Assembly (NCBI RefSeq): GCF_004912165.1
Contig: NZ_STGV01000003.1
Coordinates: 186,001-250,000, forward strand
DNA length: 64,000 bases
Reading direction: 5' to 3'
DNA from: Peteryoungia ipomoeae
GTDB lineage: Bacteria > Pseudomonadota > Alphaproteobacteria > Rhizobiales > Rhizobiaceae
The notes under the pieces were generated by a model. The model saw only the letters and a program-made list of their open reading frames with translations, was not told where the DNA came from and ran no database searches. This document shows, piece by piece, positions 53,331-62,577 of this stretch. The first letter of the stretch is position 1; each line of letters begins with the position of its first letter. The translations under genes were made by a program, and so were the position numbers.

Positions 53331-54629
53331 ATGAGTGTTGAGTGCACCCGGCTTCCATCGGGGCTGACTGTCGTTACGGAAACCATGCCGCATCTGGAAA
53401 GTGTGGCATTGGGAACCTGGATCAAATCCGGCTCCCGCAACGAAACGGAAAACGAGCACGGTATTGCGCATCTGCTCGAGCATATGGCTTTCAAGGGCAC
53501 GAAGCGGCGCTCCGCTCGCCAGATCGCCGAGGAAATCGAGAATGTCGGCGGCGAACTGAACGCAGCCACCTCGACCGAGACAACCTCCTACTATGCCCGC
53601 GTCTTGAAGGATGACCTGCCGCTCGCCGTCGACATCCTGACCGACATCCTGACGGATTCGGTCTTTGACGAGGAAGAGCTGGCGCGCGAAAAGCACGTCA
53701 TCCTGCAGGAAATCGGCGCTGCCGACGACATGCCCGACGATGTGGTTTTCGACCGCTTTTCAGAACGCGCCTTCCAGAACCAGACGATCGGTCGCAGCAT
53801 TCTCGGTACGCCGGAGACGGTTAAATCCTTCACCAGCGACCAGATCCGCGCCTATCTCTCGCGCAACTACACCACCGACCGCATGTTCGTGGTCGCCGCC
53901 GGCGCCGTCGATCACGATACCCTGGTGCGGCAGGTTGAAGAGCGTTTCGCCTCTCTGCCGACCCAGCCCTCCTCGCCGCCCGTGATGGATGTTGCCCGTT
54001 ACACCGGCGGGGAAGCGCGCGAAGAACGCGATCTCATGGACACGCAGGTGCTGCTCGGCTTCGAGGGCAAGGCCTACCACATGCGCGACTTCTACTGCTC
54101 GCAGATCCTCGCCAATATTCTCGGCGGCGGCATGTCCTCGCGTCTCTTCCAGGAAGTGCGCGAGATCCGTGGCCTCTGTTATTCGGTCTACGCCTTCCAC
54201 TGGGGCTTTTCCGATACCGGCATTTTCGGCATCCATGCCGCGACCGGTGGCGAGAACCTGCCGGAACTGGTGCCTGTGATCCTCGAGGAACTGCGCAAGG
54301 CCTCCGAACAGATCGACCAGCAGGAGATCGAGCGCTCGCGTGCCCAGATCCGGGCGCAGCTTCTGATGGGCCAGGAAAGCCCGGCGGCACGCGCCGGCCA
54401 GATCGCTCGGCAGATGATGCTTTATGGTCGCACCATCCCCAATCAGGAGATGATGGACCGTCTTGCCGGCATCACCACGGATCGCCTGACCGACTTGGCA
54501 GGACGGCTTTTCTTCGACACCGCACCGACGCTCTCGGCCATCGGACCGGTCGACCAACTCGTATCGCTTGACGAAATTGCGGGACAGCTGAGCCGGCAGA
54601 CCGGCGAAGTCCGCAAGGCCGCACGCTGA
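53331..54629 (+). CDS. M16-family zinc metallopeptidase
   Basis: 432 residues. The inverted zinc motif is in GIAHLLEHMAFKGTKRRSAR (His-x2-Glu-His), with the distal Glu in the VFDEEELAREKHVILQEIGA segment. The second half has the related but inactive domain with ILGGGMSSRLFQEVREIRGL and CYSVYAFHWGFSDTGIFGIH. This is the bacterial relative of the mitochondrial processing peptidase beta subunit. Single-chain M16B members act as homodimers and degrade or process peptides. It lies 17 bases after thrC and 61 before the acetyltransferase gene, probably in one operon. Confidence 0.95.
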   Translation: MSVECTRLPSGLTVVTETMPHLESVALGTWIKSGSRNETENEHGIAHLLEHMAFKGTKRRSARQIAEEIENVGGELNAATSTETTSYYARVLKDDLPLAVDILTDILTDSVFDEEELAREKHVILQEIGAADDMPDDVVFDRFSERAFQNQTIGRSILGTPETVKSFTSDQIRAYLSRNYTTDRMFVVAAGAVDHDTLVRQVEERFASLPTQPSSPPVMDVARYTGGEAREERDLMDTQVLLGFEGKAYHMRDFYCSQILANILGGGMSSRLFQEVREIRGLCYSVYAFHWGFSDTGIFGIHAATGGENLPELVPVILEELRKASEQIDQQEIERSRAQIRAQLLMGQESPAARAGQIARQMMLYGRTIPNQEMMDRLAGITTDRLTDLAGRLFFDTAPTLSAIGPVDQLVSLDEIAGQLSRQTGEVRKAAR

Positions 54630-54690
54630 AAGCCGGCTGTGTCATGGTCGCCCGGCCACACCGCTCAAGGAGACAGGACGGGATGGAGCC

Positions 54691-55299
54691 ATGACACGCT
54701 CGGTGTTTCGCTTTCTCGCGCGTCAACCTGACCTGCCGATCCTGTCCGGGGAAAGCGTCTTCCTGCGTTTGCCCCGCTATCGCGACTTCGAGCAATGGCA
54801 CCAGTTGCGGCGCGAGAGCCGCGGCTTCCTGCAGCCCTGGGAGCCGACATGGCGCGCCGACGACCTGACCGAACGCACCTTTCGCCAGCGCGTGCTGCGC
54901 AACGAGCAGGAATATGCCAACGGCCTTGCCGTTCCGCTCTTCCTGTTCCGCCGCAGTAACGAGGAATTGCTGGGCGGGCTGACAGTCGGCCTTATCCGCC
55001 GCGGCGCCGCACAAAATTGCATGATCGGCTATTGGATTGGCGAGCGTCATGCAGGGCAAGGCCACATGTTTGCCGCACTTCAGCTGGCAATACCCTACAT
55101 GTTTGGGGTTCTTGAGTTGCACCGCATCGAAGCAGCCTGTATTCCCAGCAATATCAGCAGCCGTCGCCTGCTTGAGAAAGCAGGCTTCGAGCAAGAAGGC
55201 CTCTTGCGGGACTATTTGAAGATAAACGGGGAATGGCGCGACCACCTGATGTTTTCGCGGCTGAACAGCGCCCCCTCGCGCCAAAGCAAATCCGTGTGA
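54691..55299 (+). CDS. RimJ/RimL-type GNAT acetyltransferase
   Basis: 202 residues. The GNAT fold has VFLRLPRYRDFEQWHQLRRE, GYWIGERHAGQGHMFAALQL with the pyrophosphate-binding R-x-x-G-x-G/H region, and IEAACIPSNISSRRLLEKAG followed by FEQEGLLRDYLKINGEWRDH. This is the RimJ subfamily that acetylates N-terminal amino groups of ribosomal proteins and others. Its stop overlaps the possible first ATG of the GGDEF/EAL gene. It is co-directional with thrC and the M16 gene. Confidence 0.94.
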   Translation: MTRSVFRFLARQPDLPILSGESVFLRLPRYRDFEQWHQLRRESRGFLQPWEPTWRADDLTERTFRQRVLRNEQEYANGLAVPLFLFRRSNEELLGGLTVGLIRRGAAQNCMIGYWIGERHAGQGHMFAALQLAIPYMFGVLELHRIEAACIPSNISSRRLLEKAGFEQEGLLRDYLKINGEWRDHLMFSRLNSAPSRQSKSV

Positions 55300-55328
55300 T
55301 GGCGGGTTTGCGCAGCACAGGATACCGG

Positions 55329-58211
55329 ATGCCACGTCTCATTTCCCACATGCTCTTCGGCTTGATGGCCCTTGGCTTCTCGCTGACGGCAACGCTGGCG
55401 CAGGCGGTCGAGCCGGTCAAGATTGCCCGCGATGACAACGCGCTCGACCTGACCGCGACAACCGAGATCTACACCAATCAGGGCGAGGCCTTCCAGGTTT
55501 CGACCGCAGCGGGAACGGACGGCATCCGCCGGCGCATCGAAGTGCGCTCGAGCCAGCCCGAACACCAGGGCGACTGGGCTGTTTTCGCGCTCGCCAATGT
55601 CTCCGACGAGCAGCTGGAGCGCGTGATCGTCGCACCGCATTTCCGTCTGTCGGGCTCGAAGATGTTCTGGCCGGACCTCGGCTCGCAGCGCATCATGGCG
55701 ATCACGCCATCCGAAGGCTTCGCGCTCGACCGTGTGGCAAGTGCCGATGCCGATGTCTTCCGCATCACGCTCAACCCCGGCACCGTCATCACTTTCGTTG
55801 CCGAGCTCTCGACGCCGAACCTGCCGCAGATCTATCTATGGGAACCGGACGCCTACAAGGACACGGTCAACGCGTTTACGCTCTACCGCGGCATCGTGCT
55901 TGGCATTGCCGGCCTGCTTGCGGTGTTCCTCACCATTCTCTTCGTGGTCAAGGGCACCTCGATGCTGCCGGCGGCAGCCGCTCTTGCCTGGGCGGTGCTT
56001 GCCTATATCTGCGTCGACTTCGGCTTTCTCGAAAAACTCATCACGCTGACCGCAAGCGATATCCGGGTGTGGCGCGCCGGAGCCGAGGTGGCACTCGCCT
56101 CCTCGCTGGTCATATTCCTCTTCACCTATCTCAACCTCAATCGCTGGCACGTGCATCTCGGCTATGCAACGCTTGCCTGGATGCTCGGGCTTGGCGTGCT
56201 GTTCGGGGTCGCGATCTTCGACCCCTCCATCGCCGCCGGCATCGCGCGCCTTTCCTTTGCGCTAACGGGGGTGGCGGGCATCGGCCTCATCATCTATCTC
56301 GGCATCAACCGCTATGACCGCGCCGTGCTTCTGGTGCCAACCTGGGCGCTGATCCTCGTCTGGCTGTTTGGCGGCTGGATGACGGTGACCGGCCAGCTCG
56401 ACAACGACATCATTCAGCCGGCGCTCGGCGGCGGCCTCGTCCTCATCGTTCTCCTGATCGGTTTCACCGTCATGCAGCACGCCTTTGCCGGCGGCGCCTA
56501 TCAGCAGGGCCTGTTCTCCGATCTCGAACGCCAGTCGCTGGCGCTGACCGGCTCCGGCGATACCGTCTGGGACTGGGACGTGGCGCGCGACCGCATGGTG
56601 ACGAGCCCGGATATCTCCTCGCGCCTGGGCCTCTCGCCCGGCACCATGCACGGTGCGGCGCGCAACTGGCTGCCGCGACTGCATCCCGACGACCGGGACC
56701 GCTTCCGCGCCACGCTCGACGTGCTGCTCGAGCATCGCAAGGGCCGGCTTTCCCACGAATTCCGCATTCGCGCCGAGGATGGCCATTACCACTGGCTGAA
56801 GATCCGGGCACGGCCCGTGCTCGGCTCCAACGGCGAAGTGATCCGCTGCGTCGGCACCATCATCGACGTCACCGAGCAGCGCAACTCGATCGATCGCCTG
56901 CTGGTCGACGCCATGCACGACAACCTGACCGGGCTGCCCAATCGCGAGGTCTTCCTCGACCGGCTGCAGGCGATCCTCTCGATTGCCGGCACCACCGAAG
57001 CGGTGCGCCCGACGGTTCTCGCCATCGATATCGACCGCTACAAGGCCGTCAACGAGCTGCTCGGCATCGCTGCCGGCGACAATATCCTGATCGCCATCAC
57101 CCGGCGCCTGCGCCGTCTGTTGAAGCCGCAGGACACGCTTGCCCGCCTTTCCGGCGACGAGTTCGGCCTGATCCTCGTATCCGAGCGCGACCCGGCCAAG
57201 ATCGCCGATTTCGCCGATGCGATCTCCAAGGCGATCATGGTGCCGCTCAATTTTGCCAATCGCGAAATCGAGCTCACGGCCTCCATTGGCCTCGTGTCCT
57301 GGATCGACCAGCAGGAAAGCGCAGCGAGCCTGCTTGCCGATGCCGAGCTTGCGATGTACCGGGCCAAGCGCGCCGGCGGCAACCGGGTCGAGCCTTTCCG
57401 CCCGGCCTTCCGCACCGTCAGCACCGACCGCCTGCAGCTGGAAACGGACCTGCGCCGCGCCATCGAGCGCCAGGAATTGTCGATCGCCTATCAGCCGATC
57501 GTCAAGCTGGCGAGTGGCGAGATTGCCGGCTTCGAGGCGCTGATGCGCTGGGAGCATCCGAAGCGCGGCAACATTCCGCCGATGGAATTCATCCCGATTG
57601 CCGAGATGACCGATCTTATCGGACCGCTCGGCATGTTTGCGCTGGAGCGCGCCTCCTCCGACCTGATGGACTGGGAAAAGCAGACCGGCGAACTGCCGAT
57701 CTTCATTTCGGTCAACCTTTCGTCGGCGCAGCTGATCTCCAGCGAGATCTACAACGACGTGCGCGCCATGCTGACCAAGACCCAGTGCGATCCGAGCCGG
57801 ATCAAGCTGGAGCTGACCGAATCCGTCGTCATGGAAAACCCAGAACAGGCCCGCCTGATGCTGGAAAAGCTGAAGGCGACCGGCATCAGCTTGGCACTCG
57901 ACGACTTCGGCACCGGCTATTCCTCGCTCTCCTACCTCACCCGCTTCCCCTTCGACACGATCAAGCTCGACAAGGCGCTGGTCTGCGACCAGTCCGACAA
58001 GCGCTCCGTTCTGTTGCGCTCGGTGGTCTCGATGGCGCGCGGGCTCGACATGGCCGTCGTTGCCGAAGGCATCCAGTCCGAGCAGGACGCGGTGGACCTC
58101 GCCATGATGGGCTGCGAATTCGGCCAGAGCTATCTGTTCGGCCCGCCGCTTGGATCAGATTCCGTGGTGCGCCTGCTCAAGGAACGGTTTCCGCTGATGA
58201 AGCGGGCTTGA
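55329..58211 (+). CDS. membrane PAS-GGDEF-EAL protein (cyclic-di-GMP turnover)
   Basis: 960 residues from the ATG at 55329 (AGGA in front); an ATG at 55299 overlapping the previous stop is the alternative. A Sec signal peptide (MPRLISHMLFGLMALGFSLT) is followed by a periplasmic sensor domain (about 30-190) and seven hydrophobic helices (about 195-410), as in 7TMR-DISM-like receptors. A PAS domain (about 420-545) contains GDTVWDWDVARDRMVTSPDI. The GGDEF domain (about 550-715) has RLSGDEFGLILVSERD, where the first Gly is Ser. The EAL domain (about 725-975) has GFEALMRWEHPKRGN, ELTESVVMENPE and ALDDFGTGYSSLSYL with catalytic acids present. It is likely a phosphodiesterase with a reduced or regulatory GGDEF domain. 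Confidence 0.93.
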   Translation: MPRLISHMLFGLMALGFSLTATLAQAVEPVKIARDDNALDLTATTEIYTNQGEAFQVSTAAGTDGIRRRIEVRSSQPEHQGDWAVFALANVSDEQLERVIVAPHFRLSGSKMFWPDLGSQRIMAITPSEGFALDRVASADADVFRITLNPGTVITFVAELSTPNLPQIYLWEPDAYKDTVNAFTLYRGIVLGIAGLLAVFLTILFVVKGTSMLPAAAALAWAVLAYICVDFGFLEKLITLTASDIRVWRAGAEVALASSLVIFLFTYLNLNRWHVHLGYATLAWMLGLGVLFGVAIFDPSIAAGIARLSFALTGVAGIGLIIYLGINRYDRAVLLVPTWALILVWLFGGWMTVTGQLDNDIIQPALGGGLVLIVLLIGFTVMQHAFAGGAYQQGLFSDLERQSLALTGSGDTVWDWDVARDRMVTSPDISSRLGLSPGTMHGAARNWLPRLHPDDRDRFRATLDVLLEHRKGRLSHEFRIRAEDGHYHWLKIRARPVLGSNGEVIRCVGTIIDVTEQRNSIDRLLVDAMHDNLTGLPNREVFLDRLQAILSIAGTTEAVRPTVLAIDIDRYKAVNELLGIAAGDNILIAITRRLRRLLKPQDTLARLSGDEFGLILVSERDPAKIADFADAISKAIMVPLNFANREIELTASIGLVSWIDQQESAASLLADAELAMYRAKRAGGNRVEPFRPAFRTVSTDRLQLETDLRRAIERQELSIAYQPIVKLASGEIAGFEALMRWEHPKRGNIPPMEFIPIAEMTDLIGPLGMFALERASSDLMDWEKQTGELPIFISVNLSSAQLISSEIYNDVRAMLTKTQCDPSRIKLELTESVVMENPEQARLMLEKLKATGISLALDDFGTGYSSLSYLTRFPFDTIKLDKALVCDQSDKRSVLLRSVVSMARGLDMAVVAEGIQSEQDAVDLAMMGCEFGQSYLFGPPLGSDSVVRLLKERFPLMKRA

Positions 58212-58295
58212 GCCGATCGGCGGCTGTCAGGACTAATGAAGAGCAAGTGCGGGAGCGCCAAGCGCCCCGACAGCCTTCAGCGCACCGGAAGATTA

Positions 58296-58895
58296 TCACG
58301 CGTGCCCGACATCCATCGACAGCATCGCCGGGTTGATGCCCATCATGGCGAGTGCGCGGTCATACTTATCATCCAGGAAACGGTCGAAGATCAGGTCTTC
58401 GGTGGCAGCGCAATGGAGCCAGCCGTTGCGGGCGATCTCCTGTTCCAGCTGGCCCGGGCCCCAGCCGGCATAGCCGAGCATCATCGTGGCGTGGCGCGGG
58501 CCACGACCGTCGGAAATGGCGCGGACGATATCCAGCGTGGCGGTCAGCGAGATATCGTCGCTGACAGGGATGGAGCTGTCGGAGAGATAGTCATCTGAAT
58601 GGAGCACAAAGCCGCGGCTTTGATCGACCGGGCCACCGCATTGGATGGGAAACTGGCGGGCGTGGTCCGGCAGCATGATCGCATCGTTGCGGTCGATCAG
58701 TTCCAGATGCAGCAATAGATCCGCGAAGGTGACCGGCTGCGGGCGGTTGATGATGAAGCCCATGGCACCCGCGTCGGAATGGGCGCAAATGTAAACGACG
58801 GAACGGGCGAAATCGCCGTTTTCCATGCCTGGCATGGCGATCAGCAACTGGCCGTCAAGCAATCCGCGTCCCTTGAATTCCATCTTCGATGCCAT
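58296..58895 (-). CDS. YqgE/AlgH family protein (UPF0301)
   Basis: 199 residues from the ATG at 58895; GGAGG lies five bases in front of it, so the ATG four codons earlier, which contains that site, is not the start. Family markers are [38 protein letters not shown] and [19 protein letters not shown], then [20 protein letters not shown] and GWLH. AlgH proteins are conserved and of unknown biochemical function, proposed to act in transcription of alginate or in redox stress. It is divergent from the DsbD-alpha gene. Confidence 0.94.
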   Translation of the reverse strand: MASKMEFKGRGLLDGQLLIAMPGMENGDFARSVVYICAHSDAGAMGFIINRPQPVTFADLLLHLELIDRNDAIMLPDHARQFPIQCGGPVDQSRGFVLHSDDYLSDSSIPVSDDISLTATLDIVRAISDGRGPRHATMMLGYAGWGPGQLEQEIARNGWLHCAATEDLIFDRFLDDKYDRALAMMGINPAMLSMDVGHA

Positions 58896-59082
58896 GCCTG
58901 CCTCCATATGGCCGCCAAGCGGCAGCCGGTTCGCTGCGTGGTTTTTTAAAGACCTCTGATAAGAGGATGGGGCAGAAGAGCCGCATGATCAACCCAAAAT
59001 GATCACAAATACTGAAGCGTGACTGGCCACACGCCTGTCTATCTTCTAGAGCGAAAACCTCGCCAAAGGAATTCGTCTGTCC

Positions 59083-59895
59083 ATGAGCCTGTTTCGTATC
59101 GCGTTTTCTGTTTTCTACCTTCTCCTCCCCTGTCTCTTTGCGCTGCCTGCGTTCGCCGCCAGCAGCTCCTGGGCTGAGAACGAGGGCGGTCGCATGCGGC
59201 TTGTGCTTCTGCCTGCCAAGCCCGACGGATCGCGCGACGGTGCGCTCGTCATCGAACCGCGGCCGGGCTGGGTGACCTATTGGAAGGAGCCGGGCGATGT
59301 CGGCATTCCGCCATCGCTGACCACGCCGAAGGGGGCTGCCTATGCCGTGACGCGTGTCGAATTCCCCGTTCCGAAACTGCTCAATGCCGGCGGCATGCGT
59401 GATGTCGGCTACGACGGGCCGGTGACCCTGCCATTCAGCCTCTCGGGTACTGAAGACGGGACGCCCGTTACGCTTCACGTCTTCATCGGCGTTTGCCTCA
59501 ACATCTGCATTCCGTTTCAGGCGGACCTCACCGTCACGCCGTCGAACGAGGCGGCGATGGACGAGACCGGCCTTCTCGATACCGCACGCGCCCGGTTGCC
59601 GGAAGCGCCGTCAGCGGATTTCTCGGTCACTGGTTTCACCATGCAGCCGAACCGGAAGCGCCTCGATATCAGCCTGAAAATTCCTGCAGGCCACCCCCCC
59701 AACGGCTTCTTCCTGCAGGGCCCCAGCGGCTATGTGTTCCTCGACGGAACATTCACCGCCGGTGCGGATCAGACGACGGTGCTGAGTGTGCCGATCCGCA
59801 AGCTGCCAAAGACCTACACGCTTGCCGGGAAAAAGTGGCATTTGCTCGTGATTACAGGGGGTCGGGCCATGGAAGCGCCGCTTGCCTTTCAATAA
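59083..59895 (+). CDS. stand-alone DsbD-alpha-like protein-disulfide reductase domain
   Basis: 270 residues. A signal peptide (MSLFRIAFSVFYLLLPCLFA) ends near AFA. The mature part is two immunoglobulin-like sheets: LVIEPRPGWVTYWKEPGDVG and IPPSLTTPKGAAYAVTRVEF, then HVFIGVCLNICIPFQADLTV with a Cys-x3-Cys pair that fits the DsbD-alpha active site. A C-terminal strand ends EAPLAFQ. There is no membrane channel or thioredoxin domain, so it must receive electrons from a separate CcdA/DsbD-beta partner elsewhere. It is 69 bases before the peroxiredoxin gene in the same direction, so they may share a transcript. Confidence 0.87.
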   Translation: MSLFRIAFSVFYLLLPCLFALPAFAASSSWAENEGGRMRLVLLPAKPDGSRDGALVIEPRPGWVTYWKEPGDVGIPPSLTTPKGAAYAVTRVEFPVPKLLNAGGMRDVGYDGPVTLPFSLSGTEDGTPVTLHVFIGVCLNICIPFQADLTVTPSNEAAMDETGLLDTARARLPEAPSADFSVTGFTMQPNRKRLDISLKIPAGHPPNGFFLQGPSGYVFLDGTFTAGADQTTVLSVPIRKLPKTYTLAGKKWHLLVITGGRAMEAPLAFQ

Positions 59896-59964
59896 GGCCT
59901 GCCTATATTCGCCCTCGATCGGATGAGCGGGCATGCTGCCATCCATAAGCGGAACGAGGGACCC

Positions 59965-60450
59965 ATGACCATTGCAATCGGCGACAGACTGCCACAGGCA
60001 ACCTTCAAGGAGAAGACGGCAGACGGCCCGGTGGAAATCTCCACCGAGCAGCTGTTCTCGGGCAAGAAGGTCGTGCTTTTTGCCGTGCCGGGCGCTTTCA
60101 CGCCCACATGCACGCTGAACCACTTGCCCGGTTATCTGGAAAACCGTGATGCGCTGAAGGAGCGCGGCGTGGATGACATCGCCGTGGTGTCGGTCAATGA
60201 CTGGCATGTGATGGGCGCCTGGGCCCAGCATACCGGCGGCATGGGCAAGATCCACTTCCTCGCCGACTGGGATGCCTCCTTCACCAAGGCGCTTGGCCTT
60301 GATGCAGATCTTTCCGCCGGCGGCCTTGGCGTGCGCTCCAAGCGCTATTCGATGCTGGTTGAAGACGGCGTGGTCAAGAGCCTGAATATCGAGGAAAATC
60401 CGGGCCAGGCAACAGTCTCGTCCGCCGCCACGATGATCGAGCAGCTCTGA
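59965..60450 (+). CDS. peroxiredoxin (Prx5 type)
   Basis: 161 residues from the ATG at 59965, preceded by GAGGGA. The peroxidatic Cys is in VLFAVPGAFTPTCTLNHLPG (P-x3-T-x2-C). DIAVVSVNDWHVMGAWAQHT then GLDADLSAGGLGVRSKRYSM and ATVSSAATMIEQL are typical of Prx5/AhpE-like proteins. It reduces hydrogen peroxide and organic peroxides in the cytoplasm, using glutathione or glutaredoxin in this group. It is followed by a good terminator. Confidence 0.95.
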   Translation: MTIAIGDRLPQATFKEKTADGPVEISTEQLFSGKKVVLFAVPGAFTPTCTLNHLPGYLENRDALKERGVDDIAVVSVNDWHVMGAWAQHTGGMGKIHFLADWDASFTKALGLDADLSAGGLGVRSKRYSMLVEDGVVKSLNIEENPGQATVSSAATMIEQL

Positions 60451-60473
60451 TTTCCTGAGCATTTCAAGACTTG

Positions 60474-60502
60474 AAGCCGTCCGCAACGCGGGCGGCTTTT
60501 TT
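60474..60502 (+). terminator. Rho-independent terminator
   Basis: AGCCGTCCGC pairs with GCGGGCGGCT (one G-T) around AAC and is followed by six T, 24 bases after the peroxiredoxin stop. Confidence 0.92.
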
Positions 60503-60512
60503 CCATGCCAGC

Positions 60513-60821
60513 TCAATAAGCCAGATCGAAGACCAGGATGCCGGCGAGGCCACCATCGGTGGCGCCGACGATACGTTCGCCAACTTCCACATGCTTTGGG
60601 TGTTTGAGGTAGTAGTCGCGCACCATCTCGTCCTCGAACGTGACGATGAAGCCGTCATTGTAGCCGCCGCTCAAGCCTTCGGGCGAGACATTGGGACCGC
60701 TCTTGATATCCAGCATGCCCGGCACAACGTCTTTCAACTCGGCAATCGCTGCGTAAATCGCATTCTTTTCAGCCTCTTGCACAGCAGCTTTGAAGCGCAG
60801 GAACACGCAGTGCTTTATCAT
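60513..60821 (-). CDS. Dabb (stress-responsive alpha/beta barrel) family protein
   Basis: 102 residues from the ATG at 60821, preceded by GAGGGAGAAG. MIKHCVFLRFKAAVQEAEKN opens the dimeric alpha/beta barrel, VVPGMLDIKSGPNVSPEGLS follows, and YNDGFIVTFEDEMVRDYYLK with HPKHVEVGERI is the family signature. Small single-domain Dabb proteins have no assigned chemistry here. It is convergent with the peroxiredoxin gene and lies downstream of rnhA on the same strand. Confidence 0.92.
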   Translation of the reverse strand: MIKHCVFLRFKAAVQEAEKNAIYAAIAELKDVVPGMLDIKSGPNVSPEGLSGGYNDGFIVTFEDEMVRDYYLKHPKHVEVGERIVGATDGGLAGILVFDLAY

Positions 60822-60920
60822 ACAGACTTCTCCCTCTCCGGCTTTTGCCGCGAGCATAGGGAGAATGGGCAAAAGGGCAAGCGGGCCGTGGTGCGCTCAG
60901 TATCTGGACGGAGGTGCGGA

Positions 60921-61388
60921 TCACTTCACCAGGAGTGAGCCCGTATAGCCGGATTTCTTGAAGGGCTCCATTCCCTTGCGGGCGAGCTCGTCGGCGCGCT
61001 CGTTCTCCGGATGGCCGGCATGGCCCTTGACCCAGTGCCAATTCACCTTGTGGCGCTGGTTGGCGGTATCGAGCGCCTGCCACAGTTCGCCGTTCTTCAC
61101 CGGCTTCTTGTCGGCGGTCTTCCAGCCGTTTTTCTTCCAGCCGAAGATCCACTTGGAAATGCCGTCCATCACGTATTTGCTGTCGGTGTAGAGATCGACC
61201 TCGCAAGGGTCCTTCAGCGCGTTGAGCGCGGTGATGGTGGCCAGCAGCTCCATGCGGTTGTTGGTGGTATCCGCCTCGCCGCCGCAGAGTTCCTTTTCGG
61301 TTTCGCCGTAGCGCAGCACGGCGCCCCAGCCGCCGGGGCCCGGATTGCCCGAGCAGGCGCCGTCGGTGAAGATATCGACATGTTTCAT
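60921..61388 (-). CDS. rnhA: ribonuclease HI
   Basis: 155 residues. The four acidic active-site residues are visible: [20 protein letters not shown] (first Asp), [17 protein letters not shown] (Glu), [20 protein letters not shown] (second Asp) and the Asp of [16 protein letters not shown], with [17 protein letters not shown] supplying the basic loop. It cleaves RNA in RNA-DNA hybrids, removing Okazaki primers and R-loops. The start overlaps the stop of thrB by four bases, the conserved rhizobial thrB-rnhA pair. Confidence 0.98.
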   Translation of the reverse strand: MKHVDIFTDGACSGNPGPGGWGAVLRYGETEKELCGGEADTTNNRMELLATITALNALKDPCEVDLYTDSKYVMDGISKWIFGWKKNGWKTADKKPVKNGELWQALDTANQRHKVNWHWVKGHAGHPENERADELARKGMEPFKKSGYTGSLLVK

Positions 61389-62350
61389 GAAATCAGTCCG
61401 TATTCCGAAGCATTGGTAACAGCGCGGTGGAAGCGCAGCTTTTTCAGATATTCGAGCGGGTCCTTCTTCACCACCAGCGCCCCTTCCGGCGTCATCAGCC
61501 AGTCGTAGAGCCGGGTGAGAAAGAAACGTAGCGCTGAACCGCGGCAGAGAATGGGCAAAGCCTCGATTTCATCGCCGGAGAGCGGACGCACCGAGAGATA
61601 GCCCTCGATCATCGCCTTGCCCTTGGTGATATTGTAGGCGCCGTCCTTCTCGAAGCACCAGGAATTGAGGCAGATCGAGAGGTCGTAGACCAGAAGGTCG
61701 TTGCAGGCGAAATAGAAATCGATGAGGCCCGACAGGCGATCGCCGAGGAAGAAGACGTTGTCGGGGAAGAGATCGGCATGGATCACGCCCGATGGCAGGT
61801 TCTTCGGCCAATGGGCTGCCAGGAAATCCAGCTCGGCGCCGATTTCGGCTTCCAGGCCAGGCTCAACCTCGTCGGCGCGATCCTGTGATTTGACCCAGAG
61901 CGTCTGCCAGCCTTCCAGCGACAAGGCATTCGGACGGGTCAGCTCAAAGCCCTCGCCAGCCACATGCATGCGGGCAAGCGCGGCCCCCACCTCGCGGCAG
62001 TGCTGGGCTTCCGGTTTTCTCAACCACATGCCTTCCAGGAAAGAAATGAGGGCGGCCGGGCGGCCGGAAAGTTCGCCGAGAAGCGCGCCATCCTTGCGCG
62101 GCAATGGCAGGGGGCAGTTCAGCCCGCCCTCGGACAGGTGATGCATCAGGCCGAGAAAGAACGGAAGATCCGATTTTTCCACACGCTTCTCGTAGAGCGT
62201 CAGGATCAGCGGCGCCTTGGAGGTGTGCAGGAGAAAGTTTGAATTCTCCACGCCTTCGGCAATGCCCTTGTAGGACAGGAGTTCACCCGCATCGTACTGC
62301 GCCAGAAACGCCGTCAGATCCTGCTCGTTGATATCCGTGTAAACGGCCAA
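61385..62350 (-). CDS. thrB: homoserine kinase (APH fold, type II)
   Basis: 321 residues, exactly the family length. [20 protein letters not shown] opens the protein; the kinase domain has [20 protein letters not shown] and LILTLYEKR with the ATP-binding Lys position. The catalytic loop is [20 protein letters not shown] (H-x-D-x-x-x-x-N), and [20 protein letters not shown] supplies the DFG-like metal Asp. This alphaproteobacterial ThrB belongs to the choline-kinase/aminoglycoside phosphotransferase fold and not to the GHMP family. It phosphorylates homoserine for ThrC. It overlaps rnhA by four bases. Confidence 0.97.
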   Translation of the reverse strand: MAVYTDINEQDLTAFLAQYDAGELLSYKGIAEGVENSNFLLHTSKAPLILTLYEKRVEKSDLPFFLGLMHHLSEGGLNCPLPLPRKDGALLGELSGRPAALISFLEGMWLRKPEAQHCREVGAALARMHVAGEGFELTRPNALSLEGWQTLWVKSQDRADEVEPGLEAEIGAELDFLAAHWPKNLPSGVIHADLFPDNVFFLGDRLSGLIDFYFACNDLLVYDLSICLNSWCFEKDGAYNITKGKAMIEGYLSVRPLSGDEIEALPILCRGSALRFFLTRLYDWLMTPEGALVVKKDPLEYLKKLRFHRAVTNASEYGLIS

Positions 62351-62577
62351 GTTCCCTGATCCCTGTCACTGTTGAGCCCGGGTCCAAGGCATATAACGAG
62401 TGATGACAGGCGACCAGCCCTGCAACGACACCGGCCACAGAAATCCGAAAGGCATTCGGCCGGACCATCAGGGCCTTAAGTGACACACAGAAACAGGTTC
62501 GATTGCGGACATGACCTTTACTTCTTTCTAATCTCATTCCTCTACTTTAGGATAACCGCACCCACCGAAAGATAAAG

